Below, piece after piece: positions 62,619 to 64,000 of a stretch of DNA of 64,000 nucleotides (within the stretch, counting starts at the first letter, position 1; the number at the start of each line of letters is the position of its first letter). The notes below the pieces were generated by a model that had not been told where the DNA came from, ran no database searches, and saw only the letters and a program-made list of their open reading frames with translations. The position numbers and the translations under genes are program-made. Source of the DNA: Sphingomonas sp. 37zxx (GTDB taxonomy: Bacteria; Pseudomonadota; Alphaproteobacteria; Sphingomonadales; Sphingomonadaceae); the NCBI RefSeq assembly GCF_000786205.1, contig NZ_JROH01000008.1:62001-126000 (forward strand), in the 5' to 3' direction.

Positions 62619-64000
62619 TCACTCGGCTGGCTGGGTGCCGACGTCACCCTGGCCCGGGCGATACGGGATCCGCCCGCCCGGCGTGTGATCTAGCATCGGC
62701 CCGACGGGGTCGCCGTCGCCCGGACGATAGGTCAGCAGCCGCTTCGACAGGCGCGGGCCGACCCAGCGTTCGATCCCCACCGCCAGGCTGAAGGTGGCGG
62801 GAACGATGACCAGCGTCAAAATTGTGGAGACGATAAGGCCGCCGATCACGGTGATGCCCATTGGGGCACGCCATGATCCATCGCCCGACAGCGACAGCGC
62901 GGTCGGCAACATGCCGAAGACCATGGCGACGGTGGTCATCACGATCGGCTGCGCGCGCTTATGCCCGGCGTCGACGATCGCGGTGAACTTGTCGACGCCC
63001 TGTTCCATTTCCTCGAGCGCGAAATCGATCAGCAGGATCGAATTCTTGGCGACGATCCCCAGCAGCATCAACAGCCCGATATAGACCGGCATCGAAATCG
63101 GGTTGCCCGTGATCCACAGCGCGAGCAAGCCGCCCAGCGGTGCCAGCAGCAGCGATCCCATGTTCACAAAGGGCGGCATGATCCGCTTGTAGAGCAACAC
63201 CAGCACCGCAAAGACCAACAGGATTCCTGAAATGACGGCGATGATGAAGTTGTTGATCATCTCGCCCTGCCATTTGGCCTGGCCCAGCGTCAGACGGTTC
63301 ACGCCGATCGGCAGGTTCTTCATGGTCGGCAAGGCATCGATGGCCTTCATCGCTTCACCCGAAACGACACCTGGGGCAAGATCGGCACCGATCATCAGGC
63401 GGCGCTGTTGGTTGATCCGATCGATACGGGTGGGGCCGGCCCCGAAGCCGATATCGGCGACGACGCGCAGCGGCACCGATCCGCCCGCGTTGGTGGGCAC
63501 TGGCAGATTCTCGATCGTCGACAGCTTCTCGCGTGCGTCCTCGCTCAGCGCGACGCGGATCGGAATCTGCCGATCGTTGAGCGAGAATCGCGCACTGTTC
63601 TGGTCGATGTCGCCAAGTGTTGCGATCCGGATCGCGCTGGACAGCGCCTGTGTCGTCACCCCCAGGCTGGCGGCAAGGTCGAGGCGCGGGCGAATGGTTA
63701 TTTCCGGCCGTTTCATGTCGCCTGATACGCGCGGCGCAACCACCATCGGCAGCGTCGTCATTTCAGCCATGATCTTGTTGGCGGTGTCGTTCAGCACCAC
63801 CGGGTCTTCGCCGCCCAGCGTAATCGACAAGTCCCGCCCGCCCGATCCCCAGCCCATTTGCGAGCGGAAGGCGACCCGCGCGTCGGGAATCTTGTTGAAT
63901 TCGGGGGCGAGGCTGCGTTCGAACTCGACGCTGGTCATCTTCTTGTCTTCGGCCAGCATCGCGGTGACGCGGCCATTGCCGACAAAGGCGCGGGCATAGG
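62619..64000 (-). CDS. RND-family efflux pump inner-membrane subunit (5' part missing)
   Basis: 460 residues of the C-terminal half of a large AcrB/HAE1-like pump; the frame stays open to the right edge of the window. It contains porter-domain repeats (LGVTTQALSSAIRIATLGDI, GSVPLRVVADIGFGAGPTRI) and the last membrane helices with IGLLMLLGIVAKNSILLID and GHKRAQPIVMTTVAMVFGML. Substrates are probably drugs or solvents. The C-terminal tail is Pro/Gly-rich. Confidence 0.93.
   Translation of the reverse strand, partial: YARAFVGNGRVTAMLAEDKKMTSVEFERSLAPEFNKIPDARVAFRSQMGWGSGGRDLSITLGGEDPVVLNDTANKIMAEMTTLPMVVAPRVSGDMKRPEITIRPRLDLAASLGVTTQALSSAIRIATLGDIDQNSARFSLNDRQIPIRVALSEDAREKLSTIENLPVPTNAGGSVPLRVVADIGFGAGPTRIDRINQQRRLMIGADLAPGVVSGEAMKAIDALPTMKNLPIGVNRLTLGQAKWQGEMINNFIIAVISGILLVFAVLVLLYKRIMPPFVNMGSLLLAPLGGLLALWITGNPISMPVYIGLLMLLGIVAKNSILLIDFALEEMEQGVDKFTAIVDAGHKRAQPIVMTTVAMVFGMLPTALSLSGDGSWRAPMGITVIGGLIVSTILTLVIVPATFSLAVGIERWVGPRLSKRLLTYRPGDGDPVGPMLDHTPGGRIPYRPGQGDVGTQPAE

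Overview
The window looks like chromosomal DNA of an alphaproteobacterium of the Sphingomonadaceae, most likely a Sphingomonas-type strain. The reasons are GC-rich coding sequence with strong G/C third positions, a lolA/ftsK neighbourhood, ubiquinone genes of the UbiH, UbiG and Coq7 types, many overlapping ATGA/GTGA gene junctions, several GTG and TTG starts, and intergenic dyad repeats typical of the group. No rRNA, IS element, prophage block, CRISPR array or replication origin is visible. There is one tRNA gene (Ser-GGA).

Layout. 1-5031: partial lolA, an aspartic-protease-like gene with a small partner, ftsK, and a YegD-type Hsp70. 5280-13899: a UbiH-family hydroxylase, a transglutaminase plus a fused ATP-grasp/alpha-E protein, ybdD-cstA (pyruvate uptake) and a radical SAM protein with an unusual domain order. 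14109-18343: desaturase, DUF2141 and MipA genes, then a TPP riboswitch with thiC, whose reading frame carries an inserted intergenic-type repeat. 18362-20463: a small accessory island of lower GC with a PIN-domain gene, an unrecognised partner and YoeB-YefM. 20577-30802: small conserved genes, csaA, ubiG, lysC, a nitronate monooxygenase-like gene, ptsP (PTS-Ntr enzyme I), a RodZ-like gene and cpoB. 30726-41347: tilS, ftsH, proA, a ParDE-like toxin-antitoxin pair coupled to nadD-rsfS-rlmH, an EnvC-like factor, ctpA behind a sigma-54-like promoter, dsbB and coq7.

41829-44549 is a DNA-repair operon: a radical SAM protein and a DUF4130-UdgX fusion, with a LexA box over the promoter and an apparently leaderless start. 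46165-53224 is the most system-like locus: an SPFH/SHOCT protein, two DUF4178 proteins, a 55-residue membrane peptide, DUF350, a membrane aminopropyltransferase, a Tat-exported FAD oxidoreductase and an AdoMet decarboxylase. After the first gene almost every junction overlaps, which suggests a coordinated membrane-associated polyamine pathway. No such complete pathway is known to me to have been characterised experimentally.

53329-64000: a hybrid histidine kinase that starts next to tRNA-Ser, a cyclophilin-type isomerase, an Mla-type phospholipid transport operon (lipoprotein, MlaD, MlaF, STAS-MlaE), a HAD hydrolase, a DUF445 membrane protein and the 3' part of an RND efflux pump.

The longest stretch without a gene (about 300 bases, 3429-3732) holds a dyad repeat and no recognisable gene. 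Coordinates and starts were chosen by hand from ribosome-binding sites, family alignment from memory and junction geometry. No database search was run.
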